Assembly: GCA_963575745.1 (NCBI GenBank) | Contig: CAUYUJ010017657.1 | Coordinates: forward strand, 164,001 to 228,000 | Origin: Prorocentrum cordatum | Lineage: Eukaryota > Sar > Dinophyceae > Prorocentrales > Prorocentraceae | Direction: 5' to 3' | DNA: 64,000 nt | In this document: positions 10,026 through 20,235 of the stretch, piece by piece | Numbering within the stretch: the stretch's first letter is position 1 | How the letters are laid out: every line of letters starts with the position of its first letter | The notes under the pieces: generated by a model | The model's database searches: none | What the model saw: the letters and a program-made list of their open reading frames with translations, nothing else | What the model was told of the DNA's origin: nothing | Made by a program: the position numbers and the translations under genes

Positions 10026-10853
10026 CTAAACATGCACACACTGAATTATTAAAGCACGGCCCATTTTCCCCGTCACGAAACGGTGAGATTTGAGACAATC
10101 CAAAAGTTCTCCCAGAAACGACTGAACATGATCCGTGAGGTTGAACAAAGTATGGAACCAAAATGATACATGATGTTTTGGGATGGTCATTGGCTCTGTC
10201 ATGAGGTCTACGAAGAATTCAGGCCCCTGGATTAAATACTGCAGCGCAATCTGGCCAGTGAACCCCTTCTGGGCAGTGCTCCTGTCAATCCATGTTTTGA
10301 CGGCGTCCTGGAAAGTGAGCTGAGTTTGCACACAGGCGTCCGTCAAAGTGAACTGAGTATGCACGCCAGCATCAATTGAAGTGAACTGAGTTTGCACACA
10401 GGCGTCCTCGCAAGTGAACTGAGTTTGCACGCCGGCACCCACTGAAGACACTCGAATGCTTTGAGAATGCACTTGGACCTCAGCATCAATTGAGGACACT
10501 CGAATGCTCTGAAAGGGACAGTGCACTTCGTCAACCTGGACACCAGCATCAATTGCAAATACTCGAATGCTTTGAGAAGGATATTCGACCTCGTCAACCT
10601 GGACCCCAGCATCAATAGCAGAAGAAAAACCGCGAAGTGCAACGGAATCAACTTTCGGGCAGCTATCAGAGGGATGGAGTAATGCTGTCAACAACTTATT
10701 AGCCTGAGCATCCAACTCTGCATGCAAGACCGTGTCACGGGCAACTAGGCCTTCGAGCACCAACGGAAGAGGACAATTCGGTCGAACCCATCCAAATTGG
10801 CAAGCCCGAGCCCGACGCAAACCCCTGGATGCGAGACTCCGCACATGACGCAT
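10026..10853 (-). CDS. Unknown protein carried by insert 2, with DAGVQ repeats
   Basis: The frame is open from a TTG at 10874, but the first ATG is at 10853-10851, giving about 275 residues; I prefer that start. The middle has five to eight degenerate repeats around the phrase IDAGVQVDEV...FQSIRV, mirrored by a DNA minisatellite at 10340-10620. The C-terminal ~95 residues (VKTWID, ALQYLIQG, FFVDLMTEP, LGELLDCLKSHRFVTG) align with the end of the protein in element B at 14383-14911, so the family is conserved at protein level. I do not recognise it. No membrane segment or catalytic motif is obvious. It lies in sense with the element's RNA. Confidence 0.6.
   Translation of the reverse strand: MRHVRSLASRGLRRARACQFGWVRPNCPLPLVLEGLVARDTVLHAELDAQANKLLTALLHPSDSCPKVDSVALRGFSSAIDAGVQVDEVEYPSQSIRVFAIDAGVQVDEVHCPFQSIRVSSIDAEVQVHSQSIRVSSVGAGVQTQFTCEDACVQTQFTSIDAGVHTQFTLTDACVQTQLTFQDAVKTWIDRSTAQKGFTGQIALQYLIQGPEFFVDLMTEPMTIPKHHVSFWFHTLFNLTDHVQSFLGELLDCLKSHRFVTGKMGRALIIQCVHV
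10340..10620 (-). repeat. In-frame minisatellite of the insert 2 ORF
   Basis: Degenerate repeats of roughly 36-66 bp built from CAGCATCAATTG, ACTCGAATGCTTTGAG and GTCAACCTGGA. They encode the repeated phrase around DAGVQ in the protein. Confidence 0.7.
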
Positions 10854-11205
10854 CTGGCACAAACAAGACCACAAATGATAGGTATATGGCAGAAAACTGA
10901 GGGAAGATGTGCGAGGACACCTGAGAGATCACAACAATGAAATACTGCAAATTGAACAATATGCAATCCACTCAAGGCAGATCTGAAAGAACAGAGACTT
11001 ACGAGCACCACTCTAGGCAGTGAGGAACAAGTCAGCGTATACAAATTGCCACCACCAAACCGCAACGAGAAATGGATATGAGAGACCAACAATGACAAGC
11101 AGGATGTAAAGGGAGATGGGCAGTTGCGTAAGCAGAGCAAAACAACACGCTAGCTCAACGTTCACCTTCGCGGAGGTTCCCCAGGCAGGAGAAAATGAAC
11201 GTTCG

Positions 11206-11227
11206 CTGAGCCTTGAGCCTTGAGCCT
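11206..11227 (-). other. Repeated spliced-leader ends at the 5' end of insert 2
   Basis: On the minus strand the element begins AGGCTCAAGGCTCAAGGCTCAG. It holds two complete GCTCAAG units (plus-strand CTTGAGC at 11212-11218 and 11219-11225) and a third GCTCAG. GGCTCAAG is the 3' end of the dinoflagellate spliced leader. Tandem copies fit successive rounds of trans-splicing and reinsertion, each losing the 5' part of the previous leader. The stack abuts the target duplication. Confidence 0.75.
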
Positions 11228-11245
11228 TCAACCAGGCTACCGCCG

Positions 11246-12178
11246 GGAGCCTCGTAGAGCTCTTTTCTCGCGCGGCGCTGCTCGGAACACACGGGAAAGG
11301 CTTTCTCAAGCGTGAAGAAAAAAGCTTGAAAAATACGTTTGTCCCGATTTCATCCGACGTCGGTTTCCGCGATAGAAACATCGCATCTGCGGACCTGAGA
11401 ATTGGACTGGGAGACACACGTGAGAAATATGTTTCTTCTGATTTCTGTGCGGGAGAGCTCTCAAGCTCATCTGCGGCTCGAGTTAAGTTAAAAATTGCAC
11501 CATCAATTCGAGAAAAATCGGTCGCATACGAATAGTTTTGCGGACCTAGCTCGAGTAGCAGATCTGGTGAGAGCTCTAGATGCTTCAGCCGAACGACCCT
11601 GATGATTCCGAATCGGTTTCTGTACGTATCAGCTGGCTAGCTCACCTACAGCTCGAGTTAAGTACAAAATACCAACAGCGCCGATAAAGAGAACTTCAGA
11701 AATACGAATAGTGTCGCCTAGCTCGAGTAGCAGACCGAGTTCGGACCTCTCGATGCAACCGACAAACGCGTCTGGTCATACTGAATCAGTGCATGTACGT
11801 ACCAGCTCTGTAGCTCCTCTAAATCTCGAGTTAAGTACAGAAAACCGACAGCACTTGTCAAAATGACTCGAAGAATACAATAGTTTTGCCGACCTAGCTC
11901 GAGAAGCAGACCGAGTTCAGACCTCTGGATGGCATAGACGAACGCGCCTGATGATTCTGAATCGGTTTCTATAAGTACCAACTCTGTAGCTTTAAATCTC
12001 GAGTGAAGTCCAGGAAACCGTCAATGCGTGTCAAGATGCTCGAAACACAGTCGGTTCCTGCAAGTATTTTGATAGTAATATTGCGGCTACGGACCTGAGA
12101 ATTGAACTGGCAGACGCAGCATAACCCACTACACGTGAGCAAAATACCGGTTCTCAAAACGAACTTTCACACTGGCGC
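11246..12178 (+). repeat. Module C, satellite monomers, module C end
   Basis: The module C start at 11246-11520 is followed by three to four monomers (to about 12040) and a module C end at 12040-12175 with the phrase GACCTGAGAATTGAACTGGCAG. No coding is seen. Confidence 0.8.
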
Positions 12179-13453
12179 CGGCGGTGAACGGTCAACCTGG
12201 TCACCACCGGGAACCTCGTAGAGCTCCTTGCACCAGTAAGAGTGTTCAGAATCGAACTAGAATCATGAAATGACGATTTCCTTAAAATCTTGATTTTTCG
12301 TTTTTTATGTTCATATTAGCTCGGTTCCCGGAAGCCAACTCATAAGAAAATGCAGCAGTAGAACTGGGTCGCTCTCAGAGTAAAGCTTATATGCAAATGC
12401 TCTGCGTAAAAATCTGCTTCCTCAAAATAAATGGCCAAATATCTTTCAAATCTTAGCTACACCGACCAAAAGTTATCACTTTCTCCGCCCGGGCCGGGTC
12501 GGCCAACTAGCTCCACCCCGCGCCGGAATTCCTCTAGCTCATCCATGCCGAAGCTCTACGAGGTATGCTTCCAGCAACTAACTAAGGGAAGCTCTACGAG
12601 TTACTTGGTAGCGTCCAAAACTTCGACATCGATGAGCTAGAGGAATTCCGGCGCGGGTTGGAGCTAGTTGGCCGACCCGACCAGAAGAGACAATGTGATA
12701 ACCTTGGGTCGGTTTTGCAAATATTTGAAAGATATTTGACAATTCATTTTGAGAACCGGTATTTTTCTCACGTGTAGTGGGTCATGCCGCGTCTGCCAGT
12801 TAAATCCTCAGGTCCGCAGCTGCAATATTACTATCAAAAGACTTGCTGGAACCAACTGCGTTCCGATCTTGACACGCGTTCACGATTTTCTGTACTTAAC
12901 TCGAGATTTCGGAGAGCTACAGCTGATGATTACAGAAACCGATTCAGAATCATCAGGCGCGTTCGTCCGTTGCATCCAGAGGCCTGAACTCGGTCTGCTA
13001 CTCGAGCTAGGTCCGTCAAACTATCATCTTGACCAGTGATGTCGGTTTTCTGTACTCAACTCAAGATTCAGAGGAGCTACAAAGCTGGTACGCACATAAA
13101 CCGATCACCAGGCGCGTGCGTCTGTTGCATCGAGAGGCCTGAAATCGTTCTGCTACTCGAGCTAGGTCCACAACACTATTCGTATTTCTCAAGTTCTCTT
13201 TAGAGGCGCTGTTAGTATTCTGCACTTAACCCTAGCTGTAGCACAGCTACAGAACTGGCACGCACAGAAACCGATACATAATCATCAAGGGCGTTTGGCT
13301 GAAGCATCTAGAGCTCTGAACAGAGTCTGCTTCTCGAGCTAAGTCCGCAAAACTATTTGTATGCGACCAATGTTTTAGAGTTTTTTGGCTCTCGCTTAAG
13401 CTTGCTTCACGTGTTCCGAGGAGCTGGGCAAAAAAAGAGCTCTACGAGGTCCC
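12179..13453. repeat. Hairpin, module F, then inverted monomers
   Basis: A hairpin at 12179-12209 leads into module F to 12500. Around 12520-12670 two copies of the short block with CATCGATGAGCTAGAGGAATTCC face each other. Inverted modules and three to four inverted monomers follow to about 13370. Mixed orientation; no coding is seen. Confidence 0.75.
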
Positions 13454-13511
13454 CGGCGGTGACCAGGTTGACGGTTCACCGCTGGCGCCGGCGGTGACAC
13501 GTCAACCTGGT
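13454..13511. repeat. Head-to-head pair of hairpin repeats
   Basis: A minus-strand hairpin (13454-13483) runs directly into a plus-strand one (13489 onward), the two sharing the central palindrome GGCGCC. The pair makes a larger dyad. The loop of the plus-strand copy holds two retro-insertions in tandem. Confidence 0.85.
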
Positions 13512-13946
13512 TTTTGTTTGCGTCTTTGCTGGGGCCATCTTGGCCACTGAGGCCAGGTCCAACGAAGTCTCAGGCGAAGCGAAGCCTCAAAATTGTCAAG
13601 CAAGCAGTCCGCTCTTATAGAGAAATAGAAACATGCATGACCAAAGACGTTCGCACAACCTGTGGGAGAACATCGCAGATGCGCTCCGCCGCTGAAGGCT
13701 CGTACTACCCTACAACAGTGAGAACACTGAAGAGGCGAAACTAAAACTACGACAAGAGAGCCAGGAGACCTGGCCAAGAACTGAACATGCACACACTGAA
13801 TTATTAGAGCTCAAACAATGCACAGAATGACCACACGAGGCAATCACAATCAACAATCAAAAGACCACGCGAGGCAATCACAATCCACAATCCAATACAA
13901 TACAGCGTACAATACACAGAGAGGTAATGTATGCAGACAATCATGT
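13512..13946 (-). mobile_element. Element A, 5'-truncated non-autonomous retroelement
   Basis: 435 bp between two copies of the target repeat TCAACCTGGT (13502-13511 and 13947-13956). On the minus strand it ends CCCAGCAAAGACGCAAACAAAA, with a stem-loop TGGCC-ACTGA-GGCCA at 13541-13555. Positions 13512-13800 are almost identical to the 3' end of insert 2. The remaining 5' part has a short tandem repeat around GACCACACGAGGCAATCACAATC. No meaningful frame is left. Confidence 0.88.
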
Positions 13947-13956
13947 TCAACCTGGT

Positions 13957-14911
13957 CTTTTTGCGGACTTTGCGGTCGACTGTGCAGGCTTTCCAGCCTA
14001 GTCGGAGCAAGGAGCGGACGTATCCAAACAGGCAAGGCGTGAGTGAGCACAAACTCTTATTCACATCAAACCAGTCCGAAATACGCATGTTCAACCCGCC
14101 GTATGACAAGAGGCGTATGCTCAACGTCACATGTGAAGTAATCAACGAATTAGACGGGGAAACAACCCGTGGAAGAACGTCACCTGAAGAATATGAGGGG
14201 CTCCTGCCCTTTACACACCTGAAGCGCTTAGTGGGGCCCACAGCGGGCCGTAGAGCCATCATGGCTCCAGCGAGAGGTCAAACAGAGAGATAAAGTGAGG
14301 AAAACAAGAACAGGTGAGATACAAGCATTACAGCCTTCGCTGTTCTAAACCGAAAGTTGCATACAAGTGCGCACGAATAGCTTCATCCCAACTTGTCGAA
14401 ACTCCTCGGGCGTCCGAAGAATATTATTCGGTAATCGCTGCACTTGGAAACCTCAAGAAACTTGGCCATCTCGGCGCGGTTCATGTGTCCTGTCAAGAAC
14501 CTGTGCACCTCGAAGAATCCTAGGAGATCCTCCAGCGTCGCTTGCACATTCTGGAGCATCTCATACAGTTTCCGAGCATAATCTTTTTGGGCCTTCTTTG
14601 TAGGGAACCCACGTTCTGTCACCAGCTTATCAAACAAATCCATTCCGTTCTTTAAATACTGGATCGCATTCAACTCGTTGATGCTGGCAACAGCGTCAAT
14701 CCACGCTTTGACATCGGCAATGGTGGCCTGAGAGCACGTCGATGTCCCCTTGACCTTGTCACGATCTCTCCCTCGAGTCCTCTGGCGCGACTCCTTCGAT
14801 ACCTCATTGAGCGCGACGGGGCGATTCAGACACCCCTGGGACGCTCCTGACAAGGCGCGGCTATCAGAATCAGACTGCACGTTCGGAGAAGACTCCGCAC
14901 TCGAGGGCGCC
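13957..14911 (-). mobile_element. Element B, 5'-truncated non-autonomous retroelement with ORF
   Basis: 955 bp between the second and third copies of TCAACCTGGT (13947-13956 and 14912-14921). The minus strand ends CGACCGCAAAGTCCGCAAAAA, with a stem-loop AGGCT-TTCC-AGCCT at 13986-13999. The same 3' end occurs in insert 4 and insert 5. The frame at its 5' end is open to the junction, so the element is 5'-truncated. No spliced-leader relic is present. Confidence 0.88.
14383..14911 (-). CDS. Unknown protein carried by element B (5' partial)
   Basis: The frame starts with a GTG at 14880 if read from a start codon, but it is open up to the insertion edge at 14911, so the N-terminus is lost. About 175 residues remain. 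A charged stretch RQRTRGRDRDKVKG is followed by a ~95-residue domain: ADVKAWID, NAIQYLKNG, LFDKLVTERG, LEDLLGFFEVHRFLTG, HMNRAEMAKFLE. The C-terminal domain of the insert 2 protein aligns along this whole length at clearly lower identity than the shared non-coding ends, as expected for selection on protein. Probably a helical domain. Function unknown; I do not recognise the family. Confidence 0.6.
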
Positions 14912-14929
14912 TCAACCTGGTCACCGCCG

Positions 14930-16868
14930 GGAACCTCGTAGAGCTCCTCACACTGGTCAGAGTGCTCAGAATGAAAATAGAATCATAAAATAAAGATGTT
15001 CCTAAAATTTTGATTTTCGATTTTTTCGATGTTCATATTGGCTCGGTTCCTCGAAGTCAAGTCTTAATAAAATACATCGGGAGAGTTCACCTGCTGTCAG
15101 AGAGAAGATTATATGTCAATGCTTGGCCCAAAAATCTGCTTTCTCAAAATGAGTGGTGAAAATATCTTTCAACTCTTAGCAAAACCGACCGAAAGTTGTC
15201 ACATTGTCCGTTCTGGTCGGGTCGGCCAACTAGCTCGACCCCGCGCCGGAATTCCTCTGGCTCATCGATGCCGAAGAGCTCTGCGAGGTTTTTTACACAA
15301 AGATAGAAAAACCTACCCCAAATCGTCACATTGTCTAAGGTCGGGTCGGCCAACTGGGCGCAGGCGGTAAACGGTCAACCTTTCTCACCGCCGGGGAACT
15401 CGTAGAGCTTCCTGACCATATATTATGTCCAAAGAATTAGCAGAGAACGAATAGTTTTTCAGTCCGAGCGCTGATAGCAGACTGATCTCAGGCGTCTGGT
15501 GATATCCCATTGCTGTGCTGAACAGTTCTATAGCTCATCTGCAGCGTGTAGAAAATACCATGAGGGAGAAAATAGCAGAGTACGAATCCGTGTTTGGCGT
15601 CTGCGCTCACAACAGACCCAGACCAAGCGTCTAGATGCTTCGCGCCTTATGATGTCTTCTCATTTTTCGGCCGAAGAGCTCTCGAGCTGCTCTGCAGCTC
15701 GACTTTAGTTCAGAAATTCACCATCATTTTGAAAAATATACGAATAGTTTTGTGAACCCAGCTCGGGCGACAGACGGAGTTCAGACCCCTTCGATGCAAC
15801 AGACGAACGCTCCCAATACTTCTGCATCATTTTCTGTGCCTATCAGCTCTGTAGCTCTCCTGCAGGCGGAATTCAATACAGAAAATGGACATCTCTCGAA
15901 GGATACGAATAGTTTTTCGAACCTAGCCCGGATAGCATACCCAGTTCAGACCTCCAGATGCAACAGTGGACGGGCCTGATCATTCCGAATCAGGTTCCCT
16001 ACACATTGGTTTCCATAAATACCAGCCCGGTAGTCCCCCTACATCCCGAGTTACGCGAAAATGGTAGAACCTCTCAAGATCACTCAAACGATACGGATAG
16101 TTTCGCGGACCTAGCTCGGGCGCAGACCGAGCTCAGATCTATGATGCAACAGACGAACGCACCTGATTATTTGCATTGGGTTCTGGGCGTGTCAGCTCTG
16201 TATTTCCCCTCGAGCTGGAGGTAAGTAAAACCGACGTCTCTGTCAAGATGGCCCGAGCGATACGAATAGTTTCCTCGACATAGCTCGAGTAGCAGACCAA
16301 CTTCAGATCTCTCCATGCAAGAGGCGGACGCGCCTGATGTCTCTGAATCGGTTTCTTCAGTTACCAGCACTCCAGCACCCCTAAGAGCCTGAGTTGAGTA
16401 CAGAAAACCGACAACACCTCTCAAGATAACTCGAACACTACAAATAGTTTCGGAGATCTAGCTCGGGCAGCAGACCGAGTTCAGACCTCTGCATACAAAA
16501 GACGAACGCGCCTGATGACTTGAAATCGACGGTAAACCGCCAATCAGGTTACCACCGGATCTCGTAGGCTCTTTTCTTGCCCAGCGCTCCTGGAACACGT
16601 GAAGGAAAGCGAGAGCCGAAAAATGCTGAAAAATCGGTCGACAGCGCTCCTCGGAACACATGAAGGAAGCTTCTGAAGAGAGAGCCCAAAAACTGGAAAC
16701 ATGACGATTTTTCGGTTTTCATTCAAAGTCGGTTGCTCCAAGTATTTTGATAGTAATACTGTACCTACAGACCTGAGAATTTGACTGGCAGACGCGGCAT
16801 AATCTACTACAGGTGCGAAGTATCTGGTTCTCAAAAAAAATAAAAATATCTCTAACCGACCAAACTGG
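14930..16868 (+). repeat. Module F, hairpin, type-2 and main monomers
   Basis: Module F to 15350; hairpin at 15362-15393; type-2 monomers to about 15770; main-type monomers to 16510; a decayed hairpin at 16528-16557; then module C sequence to 16865. No coding is seen. Confidence 0.8.
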
Positions 16869-16896
16869 GAACCAACGCTAAACCGTCAACCAGATT

Positions 16897-17091
16897 TTTT
16901 GCGGACTTTGCGGTCGACTGTGCAGGCTTTCCAGCCTAGTCGGAAGCAAGGAAGCGGACGTATAGGGAGCAGGCGAAGCCTCACCGATCCTGACGATCAG
17001 GAAGACGACAGCCTAAGCTCTTATGAGTGTGTGAAGTGAAGCACGCACGCACAACACGCACAAGCATGGCATGAGCGAGCAGCGAACACCA
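16897..17091 (-). mobile_element. Short retro-insertion in a hairpin loop (insert 4)
   Basis: About 195 bp joined after TCAACCAGATT of a partly decayed hairpin. The minus-strand 3' end is CGCAAAGTCCGCAAAA with a stem-loop AGGCT-TTCC-AGCCT at 16924-16937, as in elements B and insert 5. Its other end (AGCGAGCAGCGAACACC) joins GGACCCTCGTAGAGCTC of the hairpin's downstream flank, so the right half of the hairpin is deleted and no target duplication remains. Positions 16975-17090 recur inside insert 5 at 46730-46835. Confidence 0.8.
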
Positions 17092-18215
17092 GGACCCTCG
17101 TAGAGCTCTTTTCTCACACGGCGCTCCTGTGTCGAAATGAAGAAAGCGTCTGGAGCAAGACCTGAAAACCTCAAAAAAAAACACGTTTTTCTGTTTTTAC
17201 TCAACGTCGGTTCCTCCAATTGATGGTAATACTGCAGCTGAGGACCTGAGAATTTACTCGCAGACGCGGCATAACCCATTACAGGTGCGAAAAATCTGGT
17301 TTCTTAAATAAATGGTCACATATATTTCAAACTGGGCGCCGGCGGTAAACCGTCAACCTTCCTTACCGCCGGGGGACTCGTAGAGCTTCCTGACAATATA
17401 TAATGTCGAAAAAATGCAGAGAACGAATAGTGTTTCAGCCCACGGAACGCCCCCGATGCTTATGAATTGTCTTCTGTACGAGCTCTGTAGCTCTCCTACA
17501 GCCCGAGTTACGTGCGTAAATCGACAGCACCAGTACGAACCTAGCTCGAGTATCAGACCGAGTTCAGAGCTCTGGATTCGACAGGCCGACGCGCCTGATG
17601 TCTCCGAATCGATTCCTGTGATTACCAGCCCTGCAGCCCCCCTACAGCCCGAGTTTTGTGCAGAAAACCGACAGCTCTCTGGATGACTCGAACAATACGA
17701 ATAGCTTCGCGGACCTAGTTCGGGCAGCAGACCGAGTTTCGAGCTCTGGATTCGACAGGCGGACGCACCTGATGTCTCCAAATCGATTCCTGTCACTACC
17801 AGGTAGCCCCCCTACAGCCCGAGTTAAGTACAGAAAACCGACAGCACCTCTCAAGATGACTCGAACACTACGAATAGTTTCGCGATTCTAGATCGGGCAG
17901 CAGACCGAGTTCAGAGCTATGTATTCAACAAACGAACGCGACTGATGATTCCGAATCGGTTTCTCTAAGTATCAGCTCTGCAGCTGTCGTAAAGCTCGAG
18001 TTAAGTACAGAAAACCGAGAGCGCCTGTGAAGATGACTCGAATAATACGGATAGGTTTGCGGACCTAGCTCGGCTAGCAGACCGACATTTCATTTTGAGA
18101 AACCAGATTTTTCGCACCTGTAGACGGCTGTGAGAGCCTCTGCGTCTTAATATGAGCTCTGTAGGCGCATTTCAACTGTCAAAACACTTGGCGCAACCAA
18201 CTGTAGTTCTACATG
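17092..18215 (+). repeat. Module C, hairpin and satellite monomers
   Basis: Module C to 17330; hairpin at 17340-17371; four to five main-type monomers at 17400-18080; then the start of a hairpin-linked module (TTTTGAGAAACCAGATTTTTCG) that breaks near 18215. No coding is seen. Confidence 0.8.
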
Positions 18216-18404
18216 AAATTATTCACTGCGTGGAGCTCCCCATATGCGCATCTACTCGCATGGACCTGTCCGCCGTGAATGTCTAGGCGCAAGAGCTTTC
18301 GAATATTAACGGGCTTCAGTTGTGACGGCCTGGACATCAATCTAACTGCGAATGAATTGGAGTGTGAATGAGCCTCAGTAGTACGAGCGCGTCTCTGTGC
18401 ATGA

Positions 18405-19035
18405 GCCTGGGGCCTCCTGGGGCCTCCTGAAACCTACTGGGGCTTCCTGGGGTCTCCAGGAGCCTCTTGGGACCTCCTGGAACCTCCTAGGAAGGTTTCG
18501 TGCCCCAGGAGAGGCGCAATCTATAGCAACAGACGTACATAAAACATTGCGGATTAGAGCCACAGGAGATGGGCAAGCTATAGGAACACGCGAAAAACAC
18601 CAAGGACTCGTGCCCCAGGAGAAGCCCAATATATAGGAACATTACGTACATGGGTTTAGGACACAGGACAATCTATAGAAACATACGTATAACATCAAAG
18701 AATCGTGCTCCAGGTGAGGCCCAATCGATAGGAGCATACGTAAAACACATGGGATTGGAGCCACTCCTGTTGCCTTCTGAGGCCTCCTGCTCCTGGGGCC
18801 TCTCGGGGCCTCCTGTTGCCTTCCGAGGCCTCCTGGCGCTTCCTGTTGCCTCCTGGGGCCTCCTGTGGTTTCCTGAGGCCTTCTGGAGCTTCCTGGGGCC
18901 TCCTGGAGCCTCTTGGGACATCCTGTGGCCTCTTGAATCTTTCTGTGGCCTCCTGATGCCTCCTGGGACCTCATGTGGTCTCCTGGGGCCTCCTGGAGCC
19001 TGTTGGAGCCTCCTGTGGCATCCTGAGAAGAATCT
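18405..19035 (+). repeat. GGCCTCCTG minisatellite
   Basis: Degenerate short repeats of GGGGCCTCCTG and GAGCCTCCTGG at 18405-18490 and 18770-19035. Between them lie two or three ~90-bp repeats around GCCCCAGGAGA and ATAGGAACA. Confidence 0.8.
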
Positions 19036-19111
19036 GCGCCCACGAGCCTGGCCACCAAAACAAGCAAACCGATCGAGACATCCTCAAAATCTGGCCCACC
19101 TGGGGGGGGGA

Positions 19112-19945
19112 AAATGAGCGCCTCGCTCGAGACATCCTCCAAATCTGCTCCGAAAGCGAAGGATGTTGGGCACAGAAACAAGCAAACCGCCTGAGACATC
19201 CCCACAAAATGGCCGCGAACGAGCCCGTGCAACCACCCCTGGCGGCTCCCCTTAGGGGTGCTGAAATGAGCGCCTCGCTCGAGACATCCTCCAAATCTGC
19301 TCCGAAAGCGAAGGATGTTGGGCACAGAAACAAGCAAACCGCCTGAGACATCCCCACAAAATGGCCGCGAACGAGCCCGTGCAACCACCCCTGGCGGCTC
19401 CCCTTAGGGGTGCTGAAATGAGCGCCTCGCTCGAGACATCCTCCAATCTGCTCCGAAAGCGAAGGATGTTGGGCACAGAAACAGGCAAACCGCCTGAGAC
19501 ATCCCCACAAAATGGCCGCGAACGAGCCCGTGCAACCACCCCTGGCGGCTCCCCTTAGGGGTGCTGAAATGAGCGCCTCGCTCGAGACATCCTCCAAATC
19601 TGCTCCGAAAGCGAAGGATGTTGGGCACAGAAACAAGCAAACCGCCTGAGACATCCCCACAAAATGGCCGCGAACGAGCCCGTGCAACCACCCCTGGCGG
19701 CTCCCCTTAGGGGTGCTGAAATGAGCGCCTCGCTCGAGACATCCTCCAAATCTGCTCCGAAAGCGAAGGATGTTGGCACAGAAACCGGCAAACCGCCTGA
19801 GACATCCCCACAAAATGGCCGCGAACGAGCCCGTGCAACCACCCCTGGCGGCTCCCTTTAGGGGTGCTGAAACCAGCGCCCCGCCTGAGACATCCTCACA
19901 ATCTGCTCTCCAAGCGAAGGACGTTGAGCCCAGAAATACTGTGTA
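19112..19945 (+). repeat. Five-copy ~151-bp tandem repeat
   Basis: Near-identical units beginning GAGCGCCTCGCTCGAGACAT at about 19114, 19266, 19417, 19569 and 19720, plus a diverged sixth copy at about 19872. The unit includes CACAAAATGGCCGCGAACG and GGCTCCCCTTAGGGGTGC. The period is not a multiple of three, so frames through the array rotate and are not genes. Confidence 0.9.
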
Positions 19946-20145
19946 TGAGTAAGTCTGGGTATGAGTGAGTCTGTGTATGAGTACGTCTGGGTGTGAGTAA
20001 GTCTGTGTATGAGTAAGTCTGTGTATGAGTATGTCTGAGTGTGAGTAAGTCTGAGTATGAGTAGGTCTGAATACGAATAAATATGAGTATGAGTAAGTCT
20101 GTGTATGAGTAAGTCTGAGTATGAGCAAGTGTGAGTATGAGTAAG
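19945..20145 (+). repeat. GTATGAGTAAGTCT minisatellite
   Basis: About 16 degenerate 12-bp units of TGAGTATGAGTAAGTC type. Confidence 0.9.
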
Positions 20146-20235
20146 TCCGACAGGAGGGGAGGAGAAAAGAGGAGGAGGAAGGAGGAGGAGTAGGAGGCGT
20201 CCAAGTAATAACAAGAACCCCATCTTAGGATATGG

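Larger units (their letters stand above)
9759..11227 (-). mobile_element. Retroposed spliced-leader cDNA with a long ORF (insert 2)
   Basis: A 1469-bp insertion bounded by the 11-bp direct repeat TCAACCAGGCT at 9748-9758 and 11228-11238, between the halves of one hairpin (9735-9747 and 11237-11245). On the minus strand it starts with repeated GGCTCAAG units, carries a ~275-codon frame and ends CCCAGCAAAGACGCAAAAAA. A stem-loop TGGCC-ACTGA-GGCCA lies at 9786-9800, 11 nt from the tail box. The last ~285 bp are nearly identical to element A at 13512-13800, and the 5' ~450 bp match insert 1. Sense coding, a 5' leader and target duplications together indicate target-primed reverse transcription of an mRNA-like RNA. 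Confidence 0.92.
18216..20235. other. Two-kb non-satellite insertion with three minisatellites
   Basis: A segment unlike the surrounding modules that interrupts a module comparable to 29520-29680. I see no target duplication at its edges. The first ~180 bp (18216-18400) are unique; the rest is three different tandem repeats plus a purine-rich run at about 20150-20200. Long open frames on both strands only reflect the lack of stop codons in the repeats. Confidence 0.7.

Noticed and set aside
10735-11417. Additional minus-strand frames of 78-134 codons at the 5' part of insert 2
   Set aside because: They overlap each other. Comparison with insert 1 does not favour any one frame, and none continues into the conserved C-terminal domain.
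18971-20128. Open frame of 385 codons on the minus strand
   Set aside because: It runs through a 151-bp tandem repeat and a 12-bp minisatellite. The repeat is read in rotating frames, and the frame is open only because the repeat lacks stops.
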